Assembly: GCF_001949145.1 (NCBI RefSeq)
Contig: NW_019091373.1
Span: forward strand, 446,042 to 510,041
Direction: 5' to 3'
Source of the DNA: Acanthaster planci
Taxonomy: Eukaryota; Echinodermata; Asteroidea; Valvatida; Acanthasteridae
DNA: 64,000 nucleotides
The notes below the pieces were generated by a model. The model made no database searches. It was given only the letters and a program-made list of their open reading frames with translations, and was not told the DNA's origin. The position numbers and the translations under genes are program-made. Shown here piece by piece: positions 51,714 through 64,000 of the stretch; the first letter of the stretch is position 1; every line of letters starts with the position of its first letter.

Positions 51714-52211
51714 CTTTTTACTTCGAGTGTAACTCCAAGATTCTAACGAGAAAGAGAGCATCCAAAAACACATTGTAAGCATTATTTTCCAGAAGAACGG
51801 GAGGGAACACCAGGGCTGGGACAAAAAGTCCATATCTTGAATGAGAAAGTTTATGAATGAAAAAGTGGCCGTGCATGTCTGTGTTATAAATTCTGTCTGA
51901 TAGCTCATTATTTGTACTTGCAGTTTATATATTTAACATTCATTTAAAAATACGTACAGTTTCACATAAGTTGAAACGGGTACTTTAATGATGATCTTAT
52001 TGAAGTTGACCAAAACCAAAATGTACATCTTTAGCTTGAAACAAAATATCATAAGATAAAACCCAGCAACTCTAACATAACGACGACGGATAACCGTTTA
52101 CAATCTATTTATGCGACTTAAAATGTGTGTGACGTGCTATATGTTACAGTGACAATTTTTGTAAGTTTTGTGATGTACCGGTTGCTCAAAAGCAAAAGTG
52201 TTTGTGTTATC

Positions 52212-52217
52212 AATAAA
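52212..52217 (+). promoter_or_regulatory. Candidate poly(A) signal of the orphan gene
   Basis: AATAAA occurs 499 bases after the stop of the 330-residue frame, on the same strand. It fits an mRNA with a 3' UTR of about 0.5 kb. Confidence 0.4.
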
Positions 52218-55200
52218 TAATAGGGCCTATTCGTACTTAAGTTACTTTTTTCACTATTGGTGCTGTTTCGGTTTTTTCCTCTCTTTCACACCTTGTGAGG
52301 TTGGGTCGGTAGGTAAGAGTGCAACATAATCTGCAGGAAGACGAAGAGAACAGTTTTCCCCTGTTAGATGGTTAAATAAAATGTTGGCAGGTGTAATGTC
52401 TCTTGGTTTATTTGTTGCATTGGATTTGTGATATTTCGGTATTGCCCAACAAAATAGGCCTAACCATGTCAAAATTCCGCACGTCGGTGTAGCTGATTTC
52501 GTTTATGAAAAAAAAGCTTTCAGACAGGGTTCACAGTCATTTTTTTCCTTTGGGGAAGTTGCCCGAAATAAGATGGGTCGGAAAAGAGAATTTGAATCCA
52601 AAGTAGGCGCATTTTTATGTCAAAACTGTTCTGGTTATACTGGCAATCACAGTAATCCAACAGCGTTTAGCCGTATCAATGGTATCCGAAAAGGCACGAT
52701 GCAAATGTATACACGTGTGAGTTGCCTTAACACTTCTTCCGAAATTACCAAACACTGAACCTTTTTCAGTAGGATTCCGGTCACCAGTAGGTTTTTCAGT
52801 ACCCTCAAAAAAATGTCGAGATTGTTTAAGTGCAGTTCTAATTCATCTAGAGCGTAAGACGTAACATCAATATTCCAGTACACCGTGTATATAGAGAAAT
52901 TTAGGGGAACACCAAAAATAGTGCGCTTAGGGATATATTCACTGTCCTTTGATATCGCCGTATACCTTAACGATGTTGAGATTTTCTCCAAAATAATTTG
53001 TTGTATTGTGTACATTAATTAAGGTCAGTGCAAATTGTAACAGCTTTGGCTAAACGTACGAATTTTATAAACGTGGCTAACAACCGAACGTCAACACTGA
53101 TTGATTGATTGATTGATTGATCCAAAGAAATTCAGTCAATCGACCGACTGACCGACGAATTGATGAACTGATCGATCAAACGTGACTTGTCACTTCTTTT
53201 CTATATGCGAATGCTCAGCATAACCAGCGGGTTGTTATTTATAGCCACAGGATCCCTCCCTGGCCCTACACACTTGATATTCCCATGTGGACTCATTAAC
53301 TCCGTTGTGATCGTTAAGTCATAATGACATCCCTCAGCGTATATGTATGTTTGCAACATTTTTTAAATTCTCGTTTAAATGAGCAGATTGCAAGGTCGGC
53401 CTCGTACACTCGCGGAAAATGACAATCAAGCTTTCCAGTTCTCTCTTTTCATGTCCCTTTTCTCAGCAGTGAACCTCCACCTGTGACGTTATGATATTCT
53501 TTCGCCGCTCCGTTATTTTGCACGAATGGAGCGATGAGACATCACCTGTCCGTCATTTTCAAGGCAATGTCTCCACCACTCCATTCCTACAAAATAATGG
53601 AGGGGAAAACAAGAAAATAAACAGATCCAAACACTTAAATAACCTCAAACTCTCCGTTCCTCAAACATCACACTAAGAGAGAAATTAGACAACCTCCCTT
53701 TTCTGCTAATTTTTGTGGATAAATCTTATTTGTTTCAAAAGAGATTATCTTTAACAATTGAAAGAACAGTGTGAAATTCAAATTCTCGACAGCACTAAAG
53801 TGGGCTCTACCAGTACTTTTTCATTTTCTGTTTTAAACTTAGTGCATACTCCTTGGGTCATTCAATGAAAAGTGTAATTATGACATATTTCATCCCTTTG
53901 CCTAAATTTGCAAATGACTTGGATTTGTATTCACAATCTCGTTTATCTGAAAGTATTCACAAATAGATTATCCTTAATCATTATTTTATTCACACGAAGT
54001 AATTAACACCTGTTTCTAAAAAGTAAACTTGGTATCTTCAAGTTGCAGATTTATGTTACTGATACTGTTGCAATCCTCACGTTTTACTGAAGTACTTGCA
54101 GTCGACGGGGTAGAATTTTTTTCGTCTCTGACTCCTCTGCGTACGTGCCCTGAACTACACAATTTATTTTGCTTTTCAGTGCCTCACTGGTACGTTTGTA
54201 CTCTCTTACTGCATTGGACCTGTGCCCAACCTCCTTGTCGTACATTCGACTTGCTGCACTAGCCTGGAGTGGGGGATTTGTGGGATGTTCAGATTAAATC
54301 ATGGAGGAAGGACTCTGCAGCTTTGCACAGATCTGACACCACAAAGTTGACGACGCCCAAGTTGATGTACTTGCAGTGTACCATGTATTGCCTTTGGGGT
54401 TTGTCAGAGGTCTCACGAAGAAGGCGTCTACAGCCCAGACTGCAGTGTCTTGAAACTACGTACAGTTGGAGGTTAAGTCGCATAATACCCTCAGTACACG
54501 ACATTCGTCAGAAAGAAAGGTCTCGAGGGTGACCTCGGGCATTATCTTTGAAAGAAAGAAACGAAAAGAAACAGGAAGCCATAAATTTGGGGATGCATTA
54601 ATGAAGATTCAGTATTATGGTCTTACAGAACAAAATAATAGGTTCCACCTTATTCGTGGCAAGCCAAAGGTTGTGAATGTTGCGTCATAATTCTGCACCA
54701 AATTCACTTTGCACTTCAAATATCTACCTTCCCTCAGAGTTTTCAAGTTTTCGATTAATTTGAGTAATTTTGTTAGCAAGTTTTGCAAATAATTTGATGA
54801 GGCAATCATGTATAACACATCCCGTGTTTTAATAATCGTAATTTTCAAGAATGTTTGCGGCGCACAGTCGGTGCAGAATATTTCTATCCTTAGCTCCTCA
54901 TTGCGTGACATTTTTGCATGAACAAAACTAGACTGTTTGAGTGTCTTCATATAGGTCATCAGAACTTCACATGTACGTGTACACAGTAAATGGGAGAAAA
55001 CAGCATTCGGCTGATACTGAAATCAGATATAGGGCTGTCAAGTGGACTCCGAGTCAACAAGGTTTCCATCCCCTTCAGGCACCCACATTTGTAACACACG
55101 TCGGCTATCGCTTACCCTCTCACTTTGTTAAACAGTTTGCACTGTTACTTGCTAATTGCATGAGCAATTCAAATGAATGCAGCCTACATAATGCATTTTG

Positions 55201-57751
55201 AATACAACTCTTGAATAGTTTGCTTTTCCATGAATGCGCGGCGTCCACCATGTCAAACAGCGCTCCAAGGAACCCTTTTCTGCTAGAACAGACGGCTATT
55301 CCGTGTCTCCCATTTTCAAAGTTATAACTCCATTTCATTCGCAAACTTTCCAGTTTCATGGAAGCAATAATGCAAGTACGCATATCCCATAAAATAATTA
55401 TGCTCTTACCTTGAAACATGTTTTGATTTGCGAGTTAGGCCATGGTTAGGCTTTGTCTGTGGTATCAATGTACGTGCGAGACTATGTGAACCCGGTAAAT
55501 GGGGCGTTGTCCCCCCCCCCTTTTCATTTTTTTATTTGCCGACTAAACACTTGCAGCTCTGGAAAAACCTTGTATTCCTAACCTTAAGTGCCAATTTAGA
55601 AATTATAGCATTTGTAATAGTCGATCTTCCCCCATCACTTTGGCATTGGTCTATTCAAATTGCAAGTTATTTGTATATAGGCCTACGTGCTTCCTATTCA
55701 CCCATGAACATACGCAGTGCCTAAGGGCAAACTCTTAACTGTCTTTTCGTGGTACATCTCTGCACAACAAACAAACTGTTGACTCGGACAGTCTCATGGA
55801 AGGAATAAAGCCGACACTTAAAGAGATTCAGTTTGGTAGCTGAAGGTCTTAGAAACTAAACCTAACATGTATTCCCGAAATATAAGATTTTCTCAGAGAC
55901 GTTAAAAATATCTTCGAGCACAGTGACACATATAATGAAAACACTTCCGGAAGGCCAAATAAAAGTCATATTGTTTTCTTGCGAATTCATTCCAAGAATA
56001 TCAACCGTGCAGGCGGGCGTAAATCCCAGGGGATGGGGGTACGTATCACCTCACTTTTTGAGGAGGGTGGGATATCGAATCACCCCCCCCACACACACAC
56101 ACACACTTTCTTGTGGTGAGCATCGTATTCAAGTGGATTGTGGAGAATTTTCAGACTTTCGACCACTAAAATGCATTCAATATCACTCCCTCCCCCCAAG
56201 AAAAAAGAAACCATCAATATGCCATTCTGAGTACATATTACAGTTGTACATTAATATCATGAAAATCGGTCTCTAGAGTCACATGGTGTCCTCCAGGCCC
56301 ACTTTTCAAATTTTTATGGCCGACTGAAATCATCCCCCACCCACCTTTCCCCATCCCATTCCCCCCCCCAATTTCCGACACAAATTTATGCGAATGATAT
56401 CAACCCATTCAGACTACCCATAAAAGTGGGCCTATCCATTGATGCCTGGATATGGCCACGATGAACTGGTTGATTTACCCAGATGTGGCGCGGCCCCATC
56501 AGTGCGCATTATGAAGACGGGTGTTTCCAAGAGTCGGCCTCCAAAAGTCTGCAACGCGTTGACCAATCACAGTGCGCGAATTGGCATTCGACACGAAGTG
56601 CGTTTGGAAAAGGTCTACAGATTTCGAGCCTTGTGATTGGTTAATACGTTGCAAACTCTCGGGGGGCACGCCATTGTGAATCGCCCGTTTTGTTGCCTCT
56701 TTGGGGGTGCGTCCACCAAATCGTTGGATTTCTGAGCGTTAGGGTTTTTAATTATAAGACATACCATAATCAGGGGGGGGTACAACTATTTGGGGGTTCC
56801 TTTGGGGAAAGGCGAATAAAAAAATCGCGGGGCTAATCCCGTTAACTTGAAACGAAATGTGAACTTCTAGTCATAATCTTTCATCTCCAGTGAAAAACCG
56901 GAGGCCAACCTCTTCCAGAGAGTCAACAGGCGGCGCTATTTCGGTTCGATTTTTCACTGCTTTTTATAGGCACGTATTTGGTGTAGTGCAACCCTAGCAG
57001 TGGTGTAAATCTATGCTGGAAATGGGGGGTGGGGTTGACTTACCTGGCCATGGAAATTCGAAAGTTGGGGGGGGGGGGGGCTACATCATATGCTCTATAT
57101 AGGGGACGATGTTCATAACAAATACGCACATCTGTAATATGTATCAAATTCACACAGTCTTACATCAGAATGGCATATTTACGGCTTAATAGTTTTCCCT
57201 TTTTAGTGATATTGCAAACATTTTAGTCGTTGGGAAATCCTAAAAAGTCTTCACAATTCGCTTGATTTTTTTTGGCTCATCACAAAAGGTGGGGGGATGA
57301 TTCAATATCCCATCCTTCCACCTCAAGAAGCTGAATTCTTGCCCAATTTCCGGATGCCTCCCTCATGACACTAAAATCGTTCACAGTGAAAAAAATTCAG
57401 ACTTAGTCCGTAGGCCTACTATCAGAAAGGTTATAGTACCTGTATTTGTCCAAATGGACTTAAAGTTTTTCAGCAAAGAGATTTAGCAACACTGTATGAG
57501 GAAAGTCAAGTAAACGCCGAAATGTGCTGCGTTGGGGGACTCATTGGAACTACCGCATGTGGAAACCACGGTTATAATAAACATTTTCACCTTGAGATAT
57601 TTTTAAGTAATTTTATTATAGATGTGGTGTAAACAACGTTGACAGGATAGGCCATTTGATGGCAAGGACGGACATTTTTAGTAGCGCGTCTGGATTTTAC
57701 ATTCGTAAATTCCTGACAAGAGCACAAACAAAGTCAAAGGAAAAAACTTCA
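52218..57751. other. Long intergenic stretch
   Basis: No exon is supported on either strand. Simple sequence includes (GATT)n at about 53098-53120, a C run at 55510-55520 and (AC)n at 56091-56105. Short open frames scattered here have no protein-like motifs that I recognise. Confidence 0.4.
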
Positions 57752-57899
57752 AACTCAAACAAACAAATAAACAAACACCCCAACAACCCAACAAACAAAC
57801 AAACAAACACCCCAACACCCCAACAAACAAACAAACAACCCAACAAACAAACAAACAACCCCAACAACCCAACAAACAACCCAACAAACAAGCAACCCG
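57752..57899. repeat. AAAC/CCCAAC minisatellite
   Basis: Variable units made of AAAC tetramers and CCCCAACA words repeat for about 150 bases. Both strands are open across it (Asn/Lys/Pro/Thr on plus, Val/Cys/Leu/Phe on minus) only because of base composition, so no gene is called. Confidence 0.85.
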
Positions 57900-59106
57900 A
57901 CGAACTAAAAACCCAGACCAAACGAAGCACGTGCATTTTGCATTTTCCAATGAGTAATGGCAACATTTACGTAAGTTTGGAGTCTTCATGTTTTCTGCTT
58001 AGGTTTGGGGCAGACGATGTGAGTCAAAATGACATGATTCGCAGCCAAAAAGATACAATAAAAAAATTGAAAAAATAAAACCCAATCAATTAAAAAACAC
58101 AATTTAAAAGAAAATGGCTTGATTTTGCAGCTAACAGCTACAGTCAGAATGTAAACACGAAAACAAAAAGCTGCGGAACCGGGAATGTGGCGGGGGGGGG
58201 GAACTAGAACAGATGGACTTCCTGACGGTGTTACGAAATGTAATGAAGACTAGTGTCCAGCCTGGGCTTGGGAGATGGCCAAATTTTTAAAATTGCCTGG
58301 CAGTTGAAATCTAATGGGGGGGGGTGTGCTTAATACAATGGAGCGTACATTTAAAAGTGTTGTACTCAAGTACTATGTGTCAACACACCGAAACGGTGCA
58401 TTCGAAGTTATTTCAAATATTGCAAATAATTTTTCTTTGTTTTTAGTGTTATTTGTCACCTTTTGTTGTTATAAAAATCCACTTCCTCTAAACATGTGTA
58501 ATTTTTGTTTCTCACGTCCCAAAAATGTGTTTGGATGCGTTGGGAGGGGGACATACTGAGTGGGTCACTTGGCCGTTGTGCCCCGGTGAGTTGACTATAA
58601 TCCTACCCCTGCATTTCGGTATTTACAGCTGAAATAACAAACAAACATAGCTGTTGTTTCCTGTGTAAGGTTGCCTGCGGAACATGGGGATTAGTGTTAT
58701 AGATGGAAATGGCCCACGGGAGGGGTGGAGGTATCCTTAGCACTTATCTATGGTGCAGGAGTGGAGCGATATCGATGAATTATCGGGTCAATTCCAAAAT
58801 TAATACCAGACAGCTAGAGGGCGCTCGTACATCTGTTTGTCAGATTAATAGTTTCAGAACAGGGGCTCAGCTCCATGTTTAGTAGCAGAAATTTTTGTCA
58901 GCTCTGTCGCGTCGTCGTTTTCGTATGAACGGTGAGGTTTGTGAATTGCTGTAGCCCGTTTGAAGTTGAATATAACGTATACACCTTTTACGTGTTCTGT
59001 TGCTTAACGAATTCCGAATACGACCAACCAAGCCGGTAAGTAGGCCTACCCAATGATTACCTCCAGACCTGTGGGGTCTGATGTCCGCCTATAGCCTCTA
59101 GCCCTA
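57900..59106. other. Spacer with a possible 5' exon
   Basis: A stretch of about 150 bases ending AAGCCG|GTAAGT at 59036/59037 on the plus strand has higher CpG content and only tiny upstream frames. It could be a non-coding first exon of a gene continuing to the right. This is weak. The remainder shows G runs but no coding sequence. Confidence 0.25.
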
Positions 59107-59414
59107 ACCCTGCTAAATGCACCAGAGGTAAAAAGTTGTTGCAAGTTGGTGCATTTAGCAGGCAACACAAGTCTTATTCTGGTGCATTTAGCAAGCTTGG
59201 TGTTGTTTTATTCCTCCATGGTGTACCTTAGGTTTTCTGGTGTATTTGGCAGGGTCAGAAAAAGTATACACAAGCAAATCTGTTGCTCTGGTCATGCTGG
59301 TGTAATCAGGTACATGATTTAGCAGGGTAGCTAGTGGTACCTAGAGTGACATAAATTAGTTCACTGCGCAATGCACCAATATGCACCAGTGCATACTGGT
59401 GCATTTGGCAGGGT
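59107..59414. repeat. Cluster of GGTGCATTTAGCA words
   Basis: A word of the form CTGGTGCATTTAGCAGGGT occurs five times in about 300 bases: inverted at 59107-59125, and direct at about 59147-59162, 59179-59193, 59237-59255 and 59395-59414, with T/C and A/G variants. The spacers between copies are unrelated to each other. I know no named repeat of this form. Confidence 0.6.
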
Positions 59415-60565
59415 ACCCATGTGGGGTTTAGTGTATTCTGATACCCCTTGGGGGTTAGGGTTAGTGGGGCTAATGTCCACCTCACTCCCAGTCCCACGGT
59501 CGTCAAGGGATTTATACATTGTACATGTAGGTCAAAATGGTCGGAAAAAGCTCATTTTGCCTATAATGTGGTTTACACTCTACAAAACACACACGTGCCT
59601 GGTAGTTTCGTATAGGTTACCTATTATGGGCTTTTCAGGGGAAGATTTGATCAAGAAAGTGCAAATTGAGGTTTTGCACTCATTAGGGCAGTTTGGCTTA
59701 AACAAAAGAAGATTTGATACTTGAAAATTGTCAGTTTTAGTTCACGAAAATTGCTTTTCCATACAGCTTTGAAATCAGCACCCATGTTGCCGTGGGGGCA
59801 GCCTGAACCATACCATTCTACTAAATGAAGGATGATGTTGAGGGCAATCTTTGAAAGTACACCAATTTAAATCTTGTGCATCCAATGTTTAATTTTGTGC
59901 AACCGCAGAAATTGCCATTGAAATTATGCACAGTGAAAAAAATTGCATGGTACATGAATCACGGGCATTAGTTGTACATGTATGTAAGAGACTGCTATCA
60001 ATTACACATTTTGCATTAATTTAATTTAAGTGTCGGGTCTGTTGTTTTTGCTTCTGATTTGTGCTGCATGTGAAGAGTGGCGCAGGTACGTGCCAACTGC
60101 AAAAGCAGATGAAGTTTAACTTATTAGTTTTGAACTTTTTGATAAATGTTACGCCGTGAGAGGTGAAGGTTTTTGTGAGATTATCGCCCATTCTTGTGGT
60201 AAGGTACCCTTTGATTGGATTTAACTGCAGCAACCAAGTGCCACGGTTGCTCTCCACACTTGCCGTAGTCATGGTAGTGTCCCAGTGATTTGGACAACGT
60301 CGATGGCAATAAATTGCTGTAGCTGCCCAGACCCGTTTGCCTCTGTGCACTCAATGTGTACATTATCCGTTTTAAGAATCAGACATATTGATTGATCATG
60401 TGCATACATGAAGCTGTGTCGGAATTACATGTACTTGGTCTAGATGGTAGTGGCCGCAGACAGGTCCCATATGTGTGATTTGAAGCTGCAGCCAAATGAT
60501 TTAGATGTAGCCCTACCCTTGCTAGTCCTGATGTGGCAAATTAATTGTATGTTTATTGTTCGTAG
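59415..60565. other. Spacer without a recognised gene
   Basis: No exon or repeat with clear structure is seen. GGGTTAGGGTTAG at about 59454-59466 mirrors CCCTAACCC at 59102-59110, framing the word cluster. Confidence 0.35.
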
Positions 60566-60662
60566 GTCAGCAACATACCCGGTAACTGTGGCCCTCAGCA
60601 GTCAGGCACCACATGATGTGAATGGACTAGATTTGGACTTAGTTTCAGTGCAGCAACGCAGC
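60566..60662 (+). CDS. Candidate internal coding exon (partial gene running right)
   Basis: A good acceptor (TTATTGTTCGTAG) and donor (GTAAGT) bracket 97 bases. In the only frame without a stop, it encodes about 32 residues beginning SATYPVTVALSSQAPHDVNG, which look coding. A possible non-coding first exon is at about 58870-59036. The other exons would lie beyond the window. The family is not recognised, and it could be chance. Confidence 0.3.
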
Positions 60663-62875
60663 GTAAGTCTAAATTAATAGCAGTGAAATCGCTTCTCTGT
60701 TCTGTATTTGTGTTGTTTTTCCCTTGCTTATTTGCAAATGACTGACCGTAATCCATCATCCAATGGCCGATCTACATGTAAATTATAGAAGTGGGGTTTG
60801 CGTATTTTGGGAACTCCTCCATTTTGGTTAAATTCTGGTAAAACGTCACTCCCCAAAAGTGAATTTGTATAAATTTAGAACAGCAAATTGGGAGAAAATG
60901 TACTTTTTAGACTTTTGTACCTGAATTTTCGGTAACCGGCCACACAAATTAACACTCACACAGTCACACCCTAACATTATGAACATACCACACTTGAAAC
61001 TTTGCAGTAGTAGTCTCCTTAACCTCATTCTAAGTGGTCACTTTATTTCCCGGTACAAATACCGGTACATGTAGACTGGTTCCTGCTCCCTAATGGTACA
61101 TAATACACATGTACATGTACATGTAATTAACAGATTATAGGTGCCAAAGATGCCTGGAGATACATGTACACATGTGTAGGGATGGGGACTGGTAAATATT
61201 TGCAGTTTGCCTCTAAAAGAGATCAGGTAGGCATACTACTCTTCACAATGGGAAGGAGGTGGCTCCCCTCACTTGTCTTAACCAATTACAGATTGGCTTT
61301 CTAATGGAAAATTGTCGCAACCAATCAGTGACTTTCTGCCAAACCAGCTTGGGCACTCACCATATTTATTTTCAGTGTGCATGGTTTGTGTTGCTGTCAT
61401 TGTTTTTACCCCGTAATTTTCCTCAATAATCAAAGCCCTGCCCTCTTCCAACAAAATGAATGCTGCTGTTATTCAACTCGGGGTGTCATTGTAAATCTAC
61501 CCTGGCAATTACAAAAGTTAAGAAGTCATCTTCCATCCTATTATAGGAGGGGAGGGGGTCTGGAGATACACAAACCCTATGGAGGTAACCCCCTCTCCAG
61601 TCTACCACTGCATGAATAGTTTTGGGGGTAGGATCATGTCACTTATTACATTCGAATACGGTCTTTCAGCCACTAATTTTATTGTTTAAGCGCCAGTCAA
61701 GAAGTAGACTTTGTGCCAAGTCGTTAATTGGTTTGGTAAAAACTGTTCTTCAAAGTGCAATAGTTACATGTACATGTATGCCATCTACATGTTAGAAATG
61801 TATCTGACCTTTGCATGCGGAAGGCGGTTGCCTCGTCCCCAACTACCCAATGATCGACCATTTATTGACTAATTTGGATGATTCATTTTCAGTCTTGTAC
61901 ACATACATTGTAACAACATATGGTACTTGTAATTGCTCCGGGGGGCACTTTGATTGGTCTGGATTCCAGAGGGTATACATTACAGTTAGTGATAAGCAAT
62001 CTTATGCAGCACTGCCTCTGGAGTGTCATTAATTGATCTTTCTACACATACCATAAAACATGTGGATCGGAAATGCAGTGAGAGAAGATACATGTACATG
62101 TACCTGTAGTCAGTGGAACCCCATTCCATTGAGACAGCGGAGATATATGCACATAAAACCTGAACAGCTACCTGGTACACACTTTAAGTACCAGTAATAT
62201 AATGTCCTCAATGTTTTGGATACATACATGTACACGTACATGTACAACTCATGTACATGTACATTTTAATTCATCAACGTCCATCCTTCACCATCCTTAA
62301 GCACCATCCAATATTGAAAACGGTATGACTACATTTGGTTGACTATAACTGCTCTGAACTACAACACTGCCGAGTGCAGTGGGCATGACTTACCGCATAG
62401 CTCCAAGCGTGGCAAGCGGTAGTTTTAAGCATGATGAATTACTTTCATCATACTCTCTGAAGTTTGTGTGAAATTTAGAGTTGTATTTTTGTGGACTCTA
62501 ACCCTTGCGCTTTACAGTCACTGACCAGATCATCGTCAGACACGTATACGAAGTACAAGTTACATGTACATACGTGTACATGCATACATACACTGTACAT
62601 GTTGTGTTCATTTTTTCACCTGTAACCCAAATTTCATTGTGCATCTACGTGTATGCTGTGTTTCGCACCACAACATGCACCATTTTCCGTAGAAGGAAAT
62701 TTTAGTATGGCAGGAGACACACATTCCATTTTGTTAGATGGGCGTTGCACGAAGCACGAGTCTAAATTGATAAACAGAAGATTAGACTTTCACTTAAGAA
62801 AAGGTATATAAGGGAAAGGATGTGTGATGGAACAGTATCTGGCTGGAGCCTGGGTCTGATAAAGGACCATGAAGG
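60663..62875. repeat. Spacer with many ACATGT palindromic strings
   Basis: (ACATGT)-type strings recur at about 61106-61128, 61763-61775, 62091-62104, 62223-62265 and 62563-62600. They are self-complementary and common in marine invertebrate DNA. No gene is seen. Confidence 0.5.
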
Positions 62876-62977
62876 TTTTATTTTATATAACAGGTTTCGC
62901 CCTTACCCAACGTATATCAATAAGCACTGTATGCTCAGTGCTTGTCCGAGAGCTTGCGAAAAAAACCTCACAAGTTT

Positions 62978-63048
62978 ACTCGGGTGGGACTAGAACCCAC
63001 GACCTCCTGCTTACTAGTGCAGATGTCTTAACCACTCGACCACCGAGC
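62978..63048 (-). repeat. tRNA-like block (tRNA-derived SINE head)
   Basis: Read on the minus strand it has an A-box-like TCGAGTGGTTAAGAC, an anticodon-arm-like CTGC...GCAG with an 8-base loop, a T arm GTGGGTTCTAGTCCCAC, and ends CTCGG/CCGAG that pair. The altered anticodon loop and its position inside an insertion argue for a SINE head, not a working tRNA gene. Confidence 0.6.
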
Positions 63049-63104
63049 TTGCCGGGGTCGGCTGGCCGGTCCAAGTCAAATTAAGCAGCAGGTACCGCAA
63101 ACTA

Positions 63105-63284
63105 TTTTTTCAAGATGTATTTTTGCGTTGGGGAGATGTTAATTTTATATAACAGGTTTTGCCCTTGCCCAACGTATATCAATAAGCACTGAGCATACAG
63201 TGCTTGTTGATATACGTTGGGTAAGGGCAAAACCTGTTATATAAAATTAACATCTCCCCAACGCAAAAATACATCTTGAAAAAA
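63105..63284. repeat. 180-base near-perfect palindrome
   Basis: Arms of about 86 bases (starting TTTTTTCAAGATGTATTTTT) are inverse copies with about two differences, around a loop of about six bases (63192-63197). As RNA it would form one long hairpin. Confidence 0.85.
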
Positions 63285-63299
63285 AAAGGACCATGAAGG

Positions 63300-64000
63300 C
63301 ATGGTCCAAACCAAGTTTGATGTATCTACTGGAAATGATGATGAAATGATAGTGAATGAAATTAGAAAGAAGTGTGTTTTCATTAAGCAAATACATGCAC
63401 ATGTATGTACATGTACGTAACTCCTGATACGGTACCAGTGGTGTAGAGTGGAGCTATGAACTTCGTAAAACTAGTAGGCCTTTTCACTATTGAAAGTTGA
63501 AACCGAAAGTTGAAGCAAGATTTCGAAGGTTTCTGTGAGATAAACACAGCAGATGAATGCACACGAGTCTGTGTTGGACTTTCATTTTTATCTGCATTCT
63601 GCAGAAATTTTCATCCAATAAAAATCAGAATCTTTCTCAAAACATACAACATGAAGCCACTGTGATGATTGAAAAAACTTCAAAATTTTGCATTTTCACA
63701 TACATGCAAAAAAAGAAAAATTCTTTGATTTGTTGATGTCTGCTGCAATCTTGCAGGTACCGTTATGTGCTGAGCTGTACATCTTGAAATTATAACGGTT
63801 GAATTGAATCGTGTGTGTATGGAAGCACAGTTGAAACTACGAAAAGGTGGAAATGTTTTGACATTTAGAGTATATCTATATGTAGCATGTTGCTGGTGGA
63901 TAAGGCCAATCCAAAGAGGTCTGCTTCCCACAACATGGCACCTGAAAACAGGATACCTGCACATGTGTGGGTACATGTAGGTTTTGGGGACACTTTCTTA
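63300..64000. other. Right edge, no recognised gene
   Basis: One more ACATGT-type string is at about 63393-63418. The 98-codon minus-strand frame at 63680-63976 has no recognisable motif and is not called. Confidence 0.4.

Larger units (their letters stand above)
62876..63284. mobile_element. Composite retroelement insertion with tRNA-like block and palindrome
   Basis: AAAGGACCATGAAGG occurs exactly at 62861-62875 and 63285-63299, a 15-base target duplication. The 409 bases between begin TTTTATTTTATATAACAGG and end in an A tract. Inside are a tRNA-like block (62978-63048, minus strand) and a 180-base palindrome (63105-63284) whose arm words also occur at the left end. Target duplication plus A tail fit LINE-driven insertion of a SINE. 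Confidence 0.7.

Noticed and set aside
57656-58078. 140-codon plus frame and the two antisense frames of about 100 codons
   Set aside because: They are open only because the AAAC/CCCAAC minisatellite lacks stop codons in several frames.
62978-63048. Functional tRNA gene
   Set aside because: The anticodon loop is 8 bases, the acceptor stem is incomplete, and the block sits inside a retroposed insertion. A SINE head is the better reading.
1-64000. CRISPR array, phage, operon or other prokaryote-type system
   Set aside because: The spliced genes and SINE/TIR repeats show animal nuclear DNA. No regularly spaced direct repeats with unique spacers were seen.

Overview
The window is animal (metazoan) genomic DNA: genes are split into short GT-AG exons, introns and intergenic DNA are AT-rich, and many small transposons, foldback repeats and a tRNA-derived retroelement lie between them. 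The gene families (CYP46-type P450, ACP7-type purple acid phosphatase, a DMAC1-like mitochondrial protein) and the repeat vocabulary (ACATGT strings, TAGGCCTA words) suggest a marine invertebrate deuterostome, perhaps an echinoderm. The lineage is an inference; the sequence alone does not prove it.

Layout. (1) 696-2877, plus strand: the last four coding exons of a CYP46A-like cytochrome P450, with earlier exons off the left edge. (2) 4893-38533, minus strand: three complete head-to-tail copies of a secreted purple acid phosphatase gene (ACP7/PAPL type). I rebuilt each as 12 coding exons; the 12 exon lengths are the same in all three copies and each encodes 427 residues. A fourth, decayed copy (exon 2 with a 4-base frameshift, part of exon 3, and a stretch of intron 1) lies upstream at 42115-43780. 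The P450 and the first phosphatase copy are tail to tail. (3) 44856-45920, minus strand: a two-exon gene for a 177-residue protein with two membrane segments, resembling DMAC1 (TMEM261). (4) 50721-51713, plus strand: a 330-codon uninterrupted reading frame that I do not recognise. (5) 51714-64000: mostly non-coding, with a minisatellite, a cluster of short repeated words, one candidate coding exon (60566-60662), and a 409-base retroelement insertion carrying a tRNA-like block and a 180-base palindrome.

The phosphatase copies look enzymatically competent: every dinuclear metal-site motif of the family is present in all three. They differ at a few positions, such as the residue after GNHE and one N-glycosylation site. 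Because the copies share intron sequence, they also act as internal empty-site references. That allowed an intron insertion of about 1.8 kb in copy C to be bounded to within a few bases. Other mobile elements were found from matching terminal repeats and target duplications: a hAT-like element, a TA-flanked element, a long-TIR element and several miniature foldbacks.

I saw no CRISPR array, operon, phage or other bacterial-type system. The most unusual items are the expanded phosphatase cluster with its relic, the tRNA/palindrome composite insertion at 62876-63284, and the orphan gene at 50721-51713.
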